A DNA stretch of 64,000 bases from CAVZTX01 sp963778375 (GCA_963778375.1 CAVZTX010000016.1:124001-188000); one strand, 5' to 3'. Positions 36,181 to 46,075 are shown, counted from the first letter of the stretch. The notes: generated from the sequence alone by a model not told the origin. Made by a program: numbers and translations.

Positions 36181-36567
36181 ATGAAGATTGGACTACTGGA
36201 AGATAATCCAGCGATTGTTGATTACATGTCCATTGCGCTGGAGATGGCGGGACATGAGGTTTCTGCTTTTACGTATGGTTCTTCATTGTTAGAGACAATT
36301 TTTACGGGTCCAGGGACGCAGTATTCGCTGCCGTATGATCTGGTGATTGTAGATATTTTGCTGCCGGGCACTATGTCTGGCTTACATACTATTTATTCTC
36401 TTGAGCAGGTGATCGCGCCTGGGAAGCTACCGATGATTATTATTTCGGCGGCAGCGAAGGAGGAATTGGAGCAGGTTGCAACACGTCTACCGCATATTCC
36501 TTTGTTACGCAAGCCATTTAAAATGAGTACGCTGCTGCAATTGATCGAGAAGATGAAGACGAGTTAA
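36181..36567 (+). CDS. Stand-alone response regulator receiver domain
   Basis: A 128-residue CheY-like receiver without output domain. The acidic pair lies in LLEDNP (Glu7, Asp8), the phosphoacceptor is Asp58 in LVIVDILLPG, and the conserved Ser/Lys positions are in IIISAAA and LLRKPFK. Start ATG 36181 is chosen because the first residues then match the receiver fold; the track-style upstream start adds only eight basic residues. Its stop overlaps the stop of the convergent histidine kinase by 4 nt. This places a potential kinase-regulator pair tail to tail rather than in one operon. Confidence 0.88.
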   Translation: MKIGLLEDNPAIVDYMSIALEMAGHEVSAFTYGSSLLETIFTGPGTQYSLPYDLVIVDILLPGTMSGLHTIYSLEQVIAPGKLPMIIISAAAKEELEQVATRLPHIPLLRKPFKMSTLLQLIEKMKTS

Positions 36568-37817
36568 CGCAGGGGAAGTTCGACGAAGAAGGTGCTACCG
36601 TGTCCAGGTTCTGATTCGCACCAGATGCGTCCGTTGTGGCGTTCAACTATGCTTTTGCAGATGGCGAGTCCGAGGCCCCAGCCAGCTTGGGATGAGGTTT
36701 GGGCATCAGGGGCGCGGTAGAAGGTCTCGAAGATAAGCTCTTGCTGGCCCTCTGGAATGCCCTGCCCAAAGTCTTGTACGGAAATGAGCGCTGCTTGATC
36801 TTGACGAGTGATGCTGACTTTTACGGGACATGCTTCAGGGGAATATTTGATGGCGTTACTGACGAGGTTGGAGATGACCTGGCTTAGCCGATCAGGGTCG
36901 GCTTGCAAGATGAGCGGAGTAGGAAGAACTTCCAGTTCTATGGTACGACCTGTTGCGACGTGGAGCAAGCGCTGATCTTCAACTGCTTCGCGACACACTT
37001 CCCCTAGATCGCATGGTTGTAGCCGTAGGGAAATTTTGCCAGTACGCATACTGCTCAATTCAAGAAGGTCGTCGACGAGGGCGCTGAGGCGATGGGTCTG
37101 GTTTTCGATTTTCTGCAAGGCGGTCTGCACTATTGCTTGTTCAGATGATGGCGCTTGTTGCTTTGAAAGGCGACGCAAGACAACTTGTGCCTGACCACGA
37201 ATCGTGGTGATGGGTGTTTTGAGTTCGTGAGAGGCCATGGAGAGAAACTGGTCTTTGAGTTGATTGGCCTCTTCAAGCTGCTGATTGGCCAGGGCGAGTT
37301 CGTCGGCGTGCTCCTGAGCGATTTGTTCAGCATAAAGAGCGCGATAGCGGGCGGATTCGCGTTGCGCGATGATGATGGCGATGATGATGCCGCCAATGAT
37401 GAAGGGCAGGAGTTGCAGAAGGGTATTCCAACTGAATGGGCTGAACTGAAGAAACGGCGGGAAGTAAAAGTAATCGAGGGCGAGGGTAGCTAGGAGGACG
37501 GAGAAGAGTGCTGGCCCAACGCCCCAAAATAAGGCGACGATGAGAACCGAGAGCAGCATGGCGATACTTGGAAAGTATAATTTGGGCAGGAGTTGCTGCT
37601 CTAGGAGACCTGCAAGTATGCCGAGGGCTACGAGTGGAACGCTGGCGAGATAGCCGACGAGGGGATGACGCCAGCGAGGAATTTCGGCTGCATAGAGCCT
37701 GCGTAGTTCTACTCTTTTCTCAAGAGTGATATGTTGCAGCCTCCGACCTCGCTGGTCGCGAGCCGATACATCAACGGTAGGTACGATAAATTGGCCCCTA
37801 CGTTTGGTTTGCCTCAT
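36564..37817 (-). CDS. DUF4118 membrane histidine kinase
   Basis: A 417-residue sensor kinase. The first 50 residues are basic, then three to four membrane helices form a KdpD-like DUF4118 domain (about 52-155). HisKA follows, with the H-box MASHELKTPITTIRG (His197). HATPase shows NLVSNAIKYSPEACP, DFGQGIPEG and GWGLGLAICKSIVERHNG. No PAS or GAF sensor lies between. It is convergent with, and overlaps, a receiver-only regulator that could be its partner. The signal is unknown. Confidence 0.92.
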   Translation of the reverse strand: MRQTKRRGQFIVPTVDVSARDQRGRRLQHITLEKRVELRRLYAAEIPRWRHPLVGYLASVPLVALGILAGLLEQQLLPKLYFPSIAMLLSVLIVALFWGVGPALFSVLLATLALDYFYFPPFLQFSPFSWNTLLQLLPFIIGGIIIAIIIAQRESARYRALYAEQIAQEHADELALANQQLEEANQLKDQFLSMASHELKTPITTIRGQAQVVLRRLSKQQAPSSEQAIVQTALQKIENQTHRLSALVDDLLELSSMRTGKISLRLQPCDLGEVCREAVEDQRLLHVATGRTIELEVLPTPLILQADPDRLSQVISNLVSNAIKYSPEACPVKVSITRQDQAALISVQDFGQGIPEGQQELIFETFYRAPDAQTSSQAGWGLGLAICKSIVERHNGRIWCESEPGHGSTFFVELPLR

Positions 37818-38001
37818 GCTGAGATGATCTCTCCAGTTGTGGTGATGTTCCTTCAGGCGATGATTGCCTTGTCAGTATAGCATTTTGGTTGAGTTGTGAC
37901 AAACTGATCTGTTTCGGCTGAAGACGTGCACTAGAAGGGAACCACGCACACTGCTCATCTCCTGACATGCTGCCTTCCCCAATACAGATGTCCCGAGAGA
38001 C

Positions 38002-38988
38002 TCATTGAATGGCTGCTCTGCTGGTATGTTCCTGGGCCATAAAATGTGCTTGCATTGCGGCATCGTGCATAGCTATCATAGGGATGTTTGGGTGGCTATG
38101 CGAGAAGTAATGCAGGTCGATGAGGGTTTGACGAGCGGTTGCGTCATCACTGGTGACGGGTCTCCAGACTATGGGGTGCATGGTAGCTGGTCGAAGGTAG
38201 TTTTGCGAGACCCAGGCAGCGTCTCCAAGCAGGAAGAGGGGTGAGCCATTGGAGCGATGAATGAACATACCGGTGTTGCCAGCGGTGTGACCAGGGAGCG
38301 GTACGAGGACGATGGAGCCATCCCCAAAGAGGTCGTGGGAAGAGCGAAAGCCGAGGTAGCTAGGGTCGGTGCAGTCAAAGTATTCAATGGGGTTGTCACA
38401 AAGTAGGTGGCGTACGAGACCAAGATTTGCGTCAAGAAGTCCGAGGCAAGCAGCATCATATTCTATGCGATTGACGCGTAAAGGGACACCTGGAATGTCA
38501 GGGATGCCGCTCACATGATCCCAGTGCAGATGGGAGAGGAGCGCAAAGTCGATGTCGGATGGACGCAGGCCAAGATGCTGCAGGTGGCCGACAAGTGATT
38601 GTTCAAATCGGAAGTTCGCGAGTGTTTTGCGGAAGATGAGTGGTTGGTCGGCAAGGTAGAAGAAGATGTTCTGACAGAGACCTGTATCGTAGAGAAAGGT
38701 GGCTTTAGGGTGACGTACAAGTACGGCGCTATAGGCAATGGCGCAGGAAGTGAATGGTGAAGCACCGCGTACCGCGATACATGTTGGAATGGTAGTGCTG
38801 CCACAGAGCAAGAAGGTTACGTCTATTGCAGGAAGCAAGGGCATGATGTAAGGTGCCTCCAATCCGCCCTTATGAATGGTTGGAGAGTCCTTGGAGAGTC
38901 GTTGAGGTAAGAAGCTTTTTATAGCGAGTCCAAGGCCGAGGGTGCCAAACGTTAAACTTCCAAATATACTCCAATTTCTTAGTTTCAT
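38002..38988 (-). CDS. Metallo-beta-lactamase-fold hydrolase (lactonase-like)
   Basis: A 328-residue MBL-fold protein. The metal motif is SHLHWDHVSG (HxHxDH, about residue 153), with further ligands in LPGHTAGNTG and LLGDAAW. An N-terminal hydrophobic helix (about 7-26) suggests membrane attachment or export. The layout is close to the AHL-lactonase-like and glyoxalase II-like group, but the substrate is not deducible. It follows the triple-GAF kinase gene at 24 nt and probably shares its transcript. Confidence 0.85.
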   Translation of the reverse strand: MKLRNWSIFGSLTFGTLGLGLAIKSFLPQRLSKDSPTIHKGGLEAPYIMPLLPAIDVTFLLCGSTTIPTCIAVRGASPFTSCAIAYSAVLVRHPKATFLYDTGLCQNIFFYLADQPLIFRKTLANFRFEQSLVGHLQHLGLRPSDIDFALLSHLHWDHVSGIPDIPGVPLRVNRIEYDAACLGLLDANLGLVRHLLCDNPIEYFDCTDPSYLGFRSSHDLFGDGSIVLVPLPGHTAGNTGMFIHRSNGSPLFLLGDAAWVSQNYLRPATMHPIVWRPVTSDDATARQTLIDLHYFSHSHPNIPMIAMHDAAMQAHFMAQEHTSRAAIQ

Positions 38989-39012
38989 GGTATCTTTCTC
39001 TTTTCTGCTGCT

Positions 39013-41616
39013 TTATTCTGCCAAAGGCAGCGTGAACCAGAACGTGGAACCTTTGCCAGGGGTACTTGAGAGTCCGATCTGGCCATTGTGGCGCTCGATA
39101 ATAGATTTGCTGATGTAGAGGCCCAGGCCAAGGCCAACGCCCGAGCCACTTTTGACTTCGATGCCTGGGACGCGGTAGAAGCGTTCCCAGATGTGTTCTT
39201 GTTGAGAGAGGGTGAGGCCAGGACCCTTGTCGCTGACCGAGAGGCGGACAAATTGCCGATCAAGCGGCGAGTCACCTACAGGATGAAGGATCTCAAGTGT
39301 AATCGTGACGGGCTGATCGCCGGATGAATATTTGAGGGCGTTGGTAAGGAAGTTCATGACAACTTGAGTGATGCGATCAGGGTCGGCATGTACGGGTATG
39401 ATTTCCGATGGTACTGCTTCCAGGAGGATGTTGCGTTTAAGCATGACTTTGCGCTGATACTGGACGGCATGTTGGACGATGGTAAGCAGATCGCAAGGTG
39501 TTGGCTGAATATGCATTGCTAGTGTATTGGCCTGGATACGAGAGACGTTCAAGAGATCACCAATGAGGCGGTTAAGTACGCCCGATTGCTGATCTGCTCG
39601 AGCCAGGAGTTCCAGTATGACTGGAAGCCGGGCAGAGGCCACGGACGAAGATGATGGATCGATAGAGGACACTATAAATTGCGTCCCTACATTCCGGAGT
39701 TGTCGTTCAGCCATTTGGATGCTAGCTTTGATGGTTGTAAGGGGTGTACGTAGTTCATGGCTGGCGATGCCGAGGAATTCGTCCATACGTTGATTAGCGT
39801 TACGTAAAGCAAGTTCGCTGGCGCGTGCCTCGGCACGTTCTCGTAGGAGACGAGCACGCTCGATAACAAGGGCAGCAAGTTTGGCAACGGCGCTGGTCAT
39901 GGATATTTCTTCGGAAGTGTACGAGTGCTCAGCACCACCTTGATCGACTACAAGGAAGCCAACGAGGGTATCGCCGATGGACATAGGAGCGAGGAGCATG
40001 TTGCGTATGTCATAGGGATTAGGATAGTCACGGAATGGCGGCTGGGTCATGTCGATGGTAAGGACTTCGCCCGCATGTAAACGGTCGGTAGAGGTAGGGT
40101 CGCTAAACATGTGGGCAAGGACAGAACCAGACTCACGTTTGCGCCATTTCTGTTCCTGCTCAGGCGAGATGCCGACGGCTGCGACTGCACGTGGTTGCCT
40201 GGTTTCGGGATCTAACGTGGTGATAGCAGCACGTTTGCATTCTAGAACATCACGGATGAGGTTGGCGAGTCGGCAGGCGAGCATGGACACATCGGAACCC
40301 GAAGATGAGTTATCACCGGTATGTGCGGTGATATCGGCATCATCGGGGACGAGAACGAGGGCTTCAGCCATTGCTAGAAGAGCATTGAGTGAATTGCGGG
40401 TATGACGCTCCAAACGTTCTTGCTCATTGGCGCGCACGATTGCTTCATTTCTCGCATGCTGCTCAGCCTCGTAGAGACGCGACTGCACTATAGCGAGAGC
40501 GACGCGATCAGCGACCCGTTGGAGCAGTTGCACATCGTCTTCGGTAAAGTGGCGCGAGCTCATAGTGCCTATATGTATAACGCCGATAACACGACTTGTG
40601 GCAGATGGGGCCGTTGGGTTCATAGTGAGAAGGGGGACGCCGAGTAGCGATGTGAGTTTTTCGCGCAGAATGGGGGTCATGATTTCCACCGTGGAGAGGT
40701 CTTCAATGATACGTGGCTTTGCCGTTGCTGCAATGGTGCCTGCGAAGCCCTTGCCGATGGGGACGGGTACCTGGTCGGCGACTTCTTCTTCCGGTCCGAA
40801 GGCGGCGCGCAAGGTTAAATACTGGTTGTCGTCTGTGATGAGCAAGATAGCGACGTTGTCGACAGCCATGATCTGGTGAATGCGACTGAGCAACTCGCGT
40901 AACAGATCGTTCAAAGCTAAATGCGCTAGTGCCGTATCGGTCACGATTTGTAGTGCTTCGAGTTTTTTTGTAGCAGCTTCGGCTGTAGCATGCGCCTCTC
41001 GCTCACGAGCCAGCAAGTCTTGAAGTGCTTCTTCCACACGCTTCCTTTCGAGAAATTGACCAACCTGGTTGCCAATGGTAATTGCGGCACGGATCAGGTT
41101 TTCTTCTGGAGAAGAAATCTGTGGACTGAAAAATTCAATGACGCCCAGAATGCCACTTGTGCCCCGGATGGGAAAGGCGAATGCAGCATGTAAGTCCTGA
41201 CTGCTTACGAGACGCTGGCGAGGGAAGTTGCTTTCAGTGTGTACGTCAGAGGCCCAGGCAGGTTCGCCACTCGCCCAGACACGACCTGGCAATCCAAGAC
41301 CAGACGGGAAAGTCATCTGGCGAATAGCATTCTCAAACTCAGATGCGGCAACAGTCGATGCATGCCAGGTTGTGAGACAACGTAATATGGAGGTATGAGG
41401 GTCAATGATCCAGCACACACCAACTTTCCAAAAGATACCCCACGCTTCCGACGACATACCTTCTCCAATGGCTTGCAGTATGTTTCTAGCGGCATCATTC
41501 AGGTTGGTGGCTTCGAGTAACACACGACTGACGGAGTACTGTATGTTCAGATGCTGTTTTTCTATGTTACTGTGTGACCAGCTCACTGGCTCCTGCTCAC
41601 GCTTGACACTCATCAT
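39013..41616 (-). CDS. Cytosolic sensor histidine kinase with three GAF domains
   Basis: A protein of about 867 residues with no membrane helices. Three GAF domains are visible: about residues 15-190 (ATNLNDAARNILQAIGEGM and VIEFFSPQ), about 215-385 (DTALAHLALNDLLRELLSRIHQIMAVDNVAILL) and about 410-600 (VLECKRAAITTLDPETRQPRAVAAVG). The H-box is FLGIASHELRTPLTTIKAS, and the ATPase ends in GLGLGLYISKSIIERHNGQ. The third GAF and kinase core are paralogous to the kinase at 29566. The start is uncertain: ATG 41616/41613 or TTG 41646, and none has a clear Shine-Dalgarno. It lies between an ArsR-type regulator and the MBL-fold gene. Confidence 0.9.
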   Translation of the reverse strand: MMSVKREQEPVSWSHSNIEKQHLNIQYSVSRVLLEATNLNDAARNILQAIGEGMSSEAWGIFWKVGVCWIIDPHTSILRCLTTWHASTVAASEFENAIRQMTFPSGLGLPGRVWASGEPAWASDVHTESNFPRQRLVSSQDLHAAFAFPIRGTSGILGVIEFFSPQISSPEENLIRAAITIGNQVGQFLERKRVEEALQDLLAREREAHATAEAATKKLEALQIVTDTALAHLALNDLLRELLSRIHQIMAVDNVAILLITDDNQYLTLRAAFGPEEEVADQVPVPIGKGFAGTIAATAKPRIIEDLSTVEIMTPILREKLTSLLGVPLLTMNPTAPSATSRVIGVIHIGTMSSRHFTEDDVQLLQRVADRVALAIVQSRLYEAEQHARNEAIVRANEQERLERHTRNSLNALLAMAEALVLVPDDADITAHTGDNSSSGSDVSMLACRLANLIRDVLECKRAAITTLDPETRQPRAVAAVGISPEQEQKWRKRESGSVLAHMFSDPTSTDRLHAGEVLTIDMTQPPFRDYPNPYDIRNMLLAPMSIGDTLVGFLVVDQGGAEHSYTSEEISMTSAVAKLAALVIERARLLRERAEARASELALRNANQRMDEFLGIASHELRTPLTTIKASIQMAERQLRNVGTQFIVSSIDPSSSSVASARLPVILELLARADQQSGVLNRLIGDLLNVSRIQANTLAMHIQPTPCDLLTIVQHAVQYQRKVMLKRNILLEAVPSEIIPVHADPDRITQVVMNFLTNALKYSSGDQPVTITLEILHPVGDSPLDRQFVRLSVSDKGPGLTLSQQEHIWERFYRVPGIEVKSGSGVGLGLGLYISKSIIERHNGQIGLSSTPGKGSTFWFTLPLAE

Positions 41617-41665
41617 GATTGCATTGTAGCAAGGGCAGAAATGCAAGTCAAGCTGAATAGCTTAG

Positions 41666-42058
41666 CTAGCTGGCCGAGCGTATATCATACTCTTTGTGGA
41701 GGACAAGCAATAGTTCCTGGAATGCGCGAACAAGCAAATGATTACTTACTCGGTAATAGATGACGTTGCCCTCTCTACGCGATACCAGGAGTCCTGAATT
41801 GGAGAGCTGGCGTAGATGACCTGATACAGTTGCAGGCGAGAGTCCAAGCGTTTTTGCAATGTCACCTGAGCGTAATTCCACAATAGAAGTTGTTTCATCG
41901 GCATGTGGCAGAGTAAGCAGTTCCAGGATTTGCCGACGGCTATGATCACACATGGTCGATAAGAAGTGATCTACAAAGCGATCGATCTCAAGAGGGTGGT
42001 GGCGAGATTTGCTTTTTATGGACTGAGCTGATGAGAAAGATGAATCAATAGCAGGCAT
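41666..42058 (-). CDS. ArsR-family transcriptional regulator
   Basis: A 130-residue winged-helix regulator. The central helices read STMCDHSRRQILELLTL, and the recognition region reads RSGDIAKTLGLSPATVSGHLRQLSNSGLLVSRREGNVIYYRVSNHLL. It lacks the ELCVCDL metal box of ArsR/SmtB, so a non-metal signal is likely. AAAGGAGGG lies 9 nt before the ATG. It is the first gene before the triple-GAF kinase and is divergent from the MmgE/PrpD gene. A mirrored 13-bp sequence in the shared gap is its probable operator. Confidence 0.9.
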   Translation of the reverse strand: MPAIDSSFSSAQSIKSKSRHHPLEIDRFVDHFLSTMCDHSRRQILELLTLPHADETTSIVELRSGDIAKTLGLSPATVSGHLRQLSNSGLLVSRREGNVIYYRVSNHLLVRAFQELLLVLHKEYDIRSAS

Positions 42059-42076
42059 GCAAACTATCCCTCCTTT

Positions 42077-42166
42077 GTAAAATATAGTAGGCGGAGAAAT
42101 TCTGCTCTTCTCTGGAACTTGTTCATGGAACTTAACTGATCCTTCTTAGATTATACTATATTTTAC
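42077..42166. promoter_or_regulatory. Mirrored 13-bp sites in the ArsR/MmgE divergent promoter region
   Basis: GTAAAATATAGTA at 42077-42089 is the exact reverse complement of TACTATATTTTAC at 42154-42166. Relative to each flanking gene, the motif has the same orientation and contains a -10-like TACTAT/TATACT. It could be a shared operator, two matching promoters, or both. Confidence 0.55.
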
Positions 42167-42243
42167 TGTTGGGTATAAGTGGTTATAGGAAAAATCTCTG
42201 CAAGATTTTTCGTTATGACAGATTTATCAAAGGAGTTGCATGG

Positions 42244-43614
42244 ATGACTACTCATTTTACTGCTGATCTTGCTCGATTTTGTGCGACCTTGCGAGTCGAG
42301 GACGTGCCAGAGACGGTACGTGAGCGCGTGCGCTACTTGCTACTTGATCATCTTGGAGTCACTTTACGGGGTTCAATGCTCCCGTCTAGCCTGGCAAGTT
42401 ATCGAATGCTTGCAACGATGGTAGGAGAAGATACGCAGGGTGCTACAATTTTTGGCAGACAAGGGCGAGCAGAGGCGGCATGGGCTGCGTTAGTAAACGG
42501 TGTAGCAGCCCATGGGTTGGAGATGGATGATGTTGAGAATCGTTCGTCACTGCATCCTGGAGTGGTCGTTTTTCCGGCGGCGCTTGCACTTGCTGAGCAG
42601 ATGGATGCATCACCAGCAGACTTTTATGCAGCAGTTGTGGCCGGATACGAGGTGACGCTGCGTGTAGGTGCAGCGCTGCATCCTGCTTCAGCATATGAGC
42701 GCGGCTTTCATCCAACAGCGGTGTGTGGAACGTTGGGTGCAGCGGCAGCAAGTGCCCGCCTTTTGAGATTATCCGCAGAGCAGACGAATATGGCGCTTGG
42801 CATCGCTGGGAGCATGGCGGCAGGCTCGATGGCTTACCTGGATGAGGGGGCATGGACTAAGCGTTTGCATCCAGGCTGGGCAAGTCATGCTGGCATTATG
42901 GCGGCACGTCTGGCATCGGCAGGTTTCGTTGGGCCGTCCGCTATTCTAGAAAGTCGCTACGGCTTTCTCCACGCCTACTCTTCAGAAGGCGATGTGGCAG
43001 AGTTGGTACGGGTTGCAGATGACGATTTTGCCATCATGCAGGTTTCGCTCAAGCCCTATGCCTGCTGTCGCTACATGCATGGCCCTATTGATTGCCTTCT
43101 CGAGATTAAGCGCGTCCACGATCCTGACCCGGAACAGATTATGTGCATACGTTGTGGCGTGCTCACAGGCGGACGCGGATTAATAGCAGATCCTATTGAA
43201 CAGAAACGACAAGCTCAAAATGTGGTCGAAGGTCAGTTCAGTATGCCCTTTGGAGCAGCTATTGCTTTACTCACAGGCCGTGCTGGCCTCTCGGTCTTCA
43301 CAGAGGAATGGCTCGCGAATCCCGCGGTACGCTCACTGATGCAGAAGGTTGAGTGTTACTCTTCACCTGAGCTTGACAATTACTATCCTACTGAGTGGCG
43401 CGCCTTGGCAAGTGTGCAGATGGCCGATGGACAGAAGTTTTCTGCGTCAATACGCTATCCGCTTGGTGATCCACAAAATCCACTGAGTTGGGAGCAACTT
43501 GAGGCCCGCTTTCACGAGTTGGTAGCTCCAGTGATTGAGGATCGGGAGAGACGAGTGGAGATGATCGAGAAGGTGCGAGGATTGGATCATCTGGGGAGGA
43601 TTGTGTGGGAGTGA
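42244..43614 (+). CDS. MmgE/PrpD family protein
   Basis: A protein of about 456 residues of the MmgE/PrpD fold, whose characterised members include 2-methylcitrate dehydratase, iminodisuccinate epimerase and cis-aconitate decarboxylase. Supporting segments are LLLDHLGVTLRG, AALVNGVAAHGLEMDDVENRSSLHPG (the conserved H-x-x-D-D-x...HPG region), and LKPYACCRYMHGPIDCLLEI. ATG 42244 is chosen because AAAGGAG precedes it. The 25 codons upstream lack a supporting start. It stands alone, divergent from the ArsR-type repressor, which may control it. No other methylcitrate-cycle gene is in the window, so the substrate is open. Confidence 0.9.
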   Translation: MTTHFTADLARFCATLRVEDVPETVRERVRYLLLDHLGVTLRGSMLPSSLASYRMLATMVGEDTQGATIFGRQGRAEAAWAALVNGVAAHGLEMDDVENRSSLHPGVVVFPAALALAEQMDASPADFYAAVVAGYEVTLRVGAALHPASAYERGFHPTAVCGTLGAAAASARLLRLSAEQTNMALGIAGSMAAGSMAYLDEGAWTKRLHPGWASHAGIMAARLASAGFVGPSAILESRYGFLHAYSSEGDVAELVRVADDDFAIMQVSLKPYACCRYMHGPIDCLLEIKRVHDPDPEQIMCIRCGVLTGGRGLIADPIEQKRQAQNVVEGQFSMPFGAAIALLTGRAGLSVFTEEWLANPAVRSLMQKVECYSSPELDNYYPTEWRALASVQMADGQKFSASIRYPLGDPQNPLSWEQLEARFHELVAPVIEDRERRVEMIEKVRGLDHLGRIVWE

Positions 43615-43639
43615 TCCAGGATTCGCTTATGTAAACAAA

Positions 43640-43695
43640 TGAGCAACAAAAAACCCGCCCAACCACTGTGTAAACAGCAGTTAACAGGTTTTCAG
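43640..43695. terminator. Terminator between MmgE/PrpD and clpE
   Basis: An AAAAAACCCGCCCAACCACTG...CAGTTAACAGGTTTT type inverted segment with a T run on the minus strand, between two convergent genes. Confidence 0.55.
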
Positions 43696-43705
43696 TTTCT
43701 ATGTA

Positions 43706-45943
43706 TTACGCAGCCTTGACCAGTTCCCTGGCTTCAACGGCGACTTGACCGTCGCGCAGAATCAGGTGCGCAGTCTGACCAGGAGCGAGTTCACCGGTCA
43801 GCACAGCATCGGCCAGGGTGTCGTCGACGTATCTCTGGATGGTGCGGCGCAGTGGGCGAGCACCATACTCCTCGTCGAAGCCTTCGCGCAGGAGCAGGTC
43901 ACGAACCTCGTCGCTGACGACAAGGTCGATATTCTGTTCACTTAGGCGAGCACGTACCTGAGCCAGGAGCAGGTCAACGATGCGGTAGAGTTCCGCTTTG
44001 CCCAGGGAGTGGAAGACCACGATCTGGTCAATACGGTTGATGAACTCAGGCCGGAACATGCGCTTGAGACCTTCCATAGCCTTTGAGCGGATCACCTCGT
44101 GCTGCTCATCACGCTCGTCCTCCTCGTCCTTGCGGGTCGAGAAGCCGAGACGCACGGCACGCTTGAGGTCGATGCTACCGGCGTTACTGGTCATAATCAC
44201 GACGGTATTCTTGAAGTCTACCGTACGGCCCTGACCATCTGTTAAACGACCATCATCCATGATCTGCAAGAGCGCGTTGAAGACCTCTGGATGCGCCTTC
44301 TCAACCTCGTCCAGCAAGATCACGCTATATGGGCGACGACGTACTTGCTCGGTCAATTGACCGCCTTCATCGTATCCAACATAGCCTGGAGGGCTACCGA
44401 ACAGACGTGACACGGTATGTGGCTCCATGTACTCCGACATATCAAGCCGGATCAGGTTGTCCTCACCGCCAAACAGTTCTGCGGCTAAGGCTTTCGCCAG
44501 TTCCGTCTTACCTACACCCGTTGGTCCAAGGAAGAGGAATGATCCAATTGGACGTTTGGGATCCTTCAGACCGGCACGCGAACGGCGGATAGACCGAGCA
44601 ACCGCGCTGATCGCCTCGTCCTGTCCAATGACACGCTTGCGCAAGTCCCCTTCCAGGTTAACAAGGTTCTGGCGTTCGCTCTCCAGCATCTGGCTGACAG
44701 GTACACCTGTCCAGTTCTCAACAACTTGAGCGACATGCTCAGGCGTGACAATTAAAGTGACCGAACCACCGGATTCCGCACGGGCTTTGTCCAATTTGCC
44801 CTGTATCACCAGTTCCTGCTGGCGAAACTTCGCGGCACGCTCATAGTCCTCGGAATTGGCAGCAGCCTCTTTCTTGTTCTGGATGTCAGCTAACTCCGCT
44901 TCCAGATCAGCAATGAGTGTCGGACTAACAATACCTTTCTCTGTCGCTTCCAGCTTTAAGGCCGATGCAGCTTCGTCCATCAGATCGATGGCCTTGTCAG
45001 GCAAGAAACGATCATTAATATAGCGATCGGCCAGTTTGACAGAGGCATCTATCGCTTCATCAGTAATGCTGATGCCGTGATGCGCTTCGTAGTTGGCACG
45101 CACAATGCGCAGCATCTCGATAGCCTCTTCCACCGATGGCTCTTTGACCATCACGGGTTGAAAGCGACGCTCCAGGGCGGCGTCTTTCTCAATGTGCTTG
45201 CGATATTCATCTAAGGTTGTAGCACCGATACAACGCAGCTCACCACGAGCCAGGGCTGGCTTGAGCATGTCGGCAGCGCCAACAGCGCCTTCAGCCGCTC
45301 CTGCTCCAACGACCGTATGCAATTCATCGATAAAGACGATCACATCTTTGGCCTCGCGCAGTTCCTCAAGGATAGACTTGATACGCTGCTCAAATTGACC
45401 ACGGAACATTGCTCCGGCAACCATGCCACCAATATTAAGGGTGACGATACGCTTGCCACGCAGTGGAGCCGGGACATTGCCTTCTACGATACGATGTGCC
45501 AATCCTTCAACGATGGCGGTCTTACCGACACCTGGCTCACCAATAAGTACAGGGTTATTCTTCTGACGGCGTCCAAGTACCGTAATCACGCGACGTAGCT
45601 CGCGCTGACGACCTGCCGCCGGGTCGAGTTTACCTTCCACAGCATCAGCAGTGAGATCGCGTCCATACTGATCCAGGGTAGGTGTTTTGCTATATTTAGC
45701 CCGCTGCTCAGCAGTAGCAGTGTTTGCACTACCAGGAGCAGAGGCGGGATTGTTACCGTTGGGAACGAAACCGAAGGGACCATTACCGGGCATACCTTGA
45801 CCATCAAGATCGCCCATCTGGTTCATCGAGCTCATCAGTTCTTCAACGCACGACTGACACAGGTAGTGTGCCTCACGCCGTCCGTCAACAATCTGATCAA
45901 CACGCACACGAGCGGGATTCTTTTGACAACGTTCACACTTCAT
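43706..45943 (-). CDS. clpE: ClpE-type Clp protease ATPase
   Basis: A 745-residue HSP100 ATPase that unfolds substrates for ClpP or disaggregates proteins. The N-terminus is a zinc finger (Cys3-x2-Cys6 and Cys29-x2-Cys32), not the Clp_N repeat of ClpC/ClpA, and this defines ClpE. AAA1 has GEPGVGKTAIVEG and VIFIDELHT. A UVR-like linker (YERAAKFRQQELVIQGKLDKA) follows. AAA2 has GPTGVGKTELAKALA and VILLDEVEKAHPEV. Start 45943 fits the zinc finger. A CIRCE element and strong promoter lie upstream, so it should be repressed by HrcA and induced by heat. No mcsA, mcsB, ctsR or clpP is next to it. Confidence 0.93.
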   Translation of the reverse strand: MKCERCQKNPARVRVDQIVDGRREAHYLCQSCVEELMSSMNQMGDLDGQGMPGNGPFGFVPNGNNPASAPGSANTATAEQRAKYSKTPTLDQYGRDLTADAVEGKLDPAAGRQRELRRVITVLGRRQKNNPVLIGEPGVGKTAIVEGLAHRIVEGNVPAPLRGKRIVTLNIGGMVAGAMFRGQFEQRIKSILEELREAKDVIVFIDELHTVVGAGAAEGAVGAADMLKPALARGELRCIGATTLDEYRKHIEKDAALERRFQPVMVKEPSVEEAIEMLRIVRANYEAHHGISITDEAIDASVKLADRYINDRFLPDKAIDLMDEAASALKLEATEKGIVSPTLIADLEAELADIQNKKEAAANSEDYERAAKFRQQELVIQGKLDKARAESGGSVTLIVTPEHVAQVVENWTGVPVSQMLESERQNLVNLEGDLRKRVIGQDEAISAVARSIRRSRAGLKDPKRPIGSFLFLGPTGVGKTELAKALAAELFGGEDNLIRLDMSEYMEPHTVSRLFGSPPGYVGYDEGGQLTEQVRRRPYSVILLDEVEKAHPEVFNALLQIMDDGRLTDGQGRTVDFKNTVVIMTSNAGSIDLKRAVRLGFSTRKDEEDERDEQHEVIRSKAMEGLKRMFRPEFINRIDQIVVFHSLGKAELYRIVDLLLAQVRARLSEQNIDLVVSDEVRDLLLREGFDEEYGARPLRRTIQRYVDDTLADAVLTGELAPGQTAHLILRDGQVAVEARELVKAA

Positions 45944-46075
45944 AGGATTACTATGCTCCTCACTATTTTGAGAGGCACGATCAGAACCTTGTGTGCGCGA
46001 CCGGATACATCGGACCTTACCATACAAAGTTCATTTCGCGACTAAGTTTTAGCAGTCTCACCTGCTGATTGCTAG

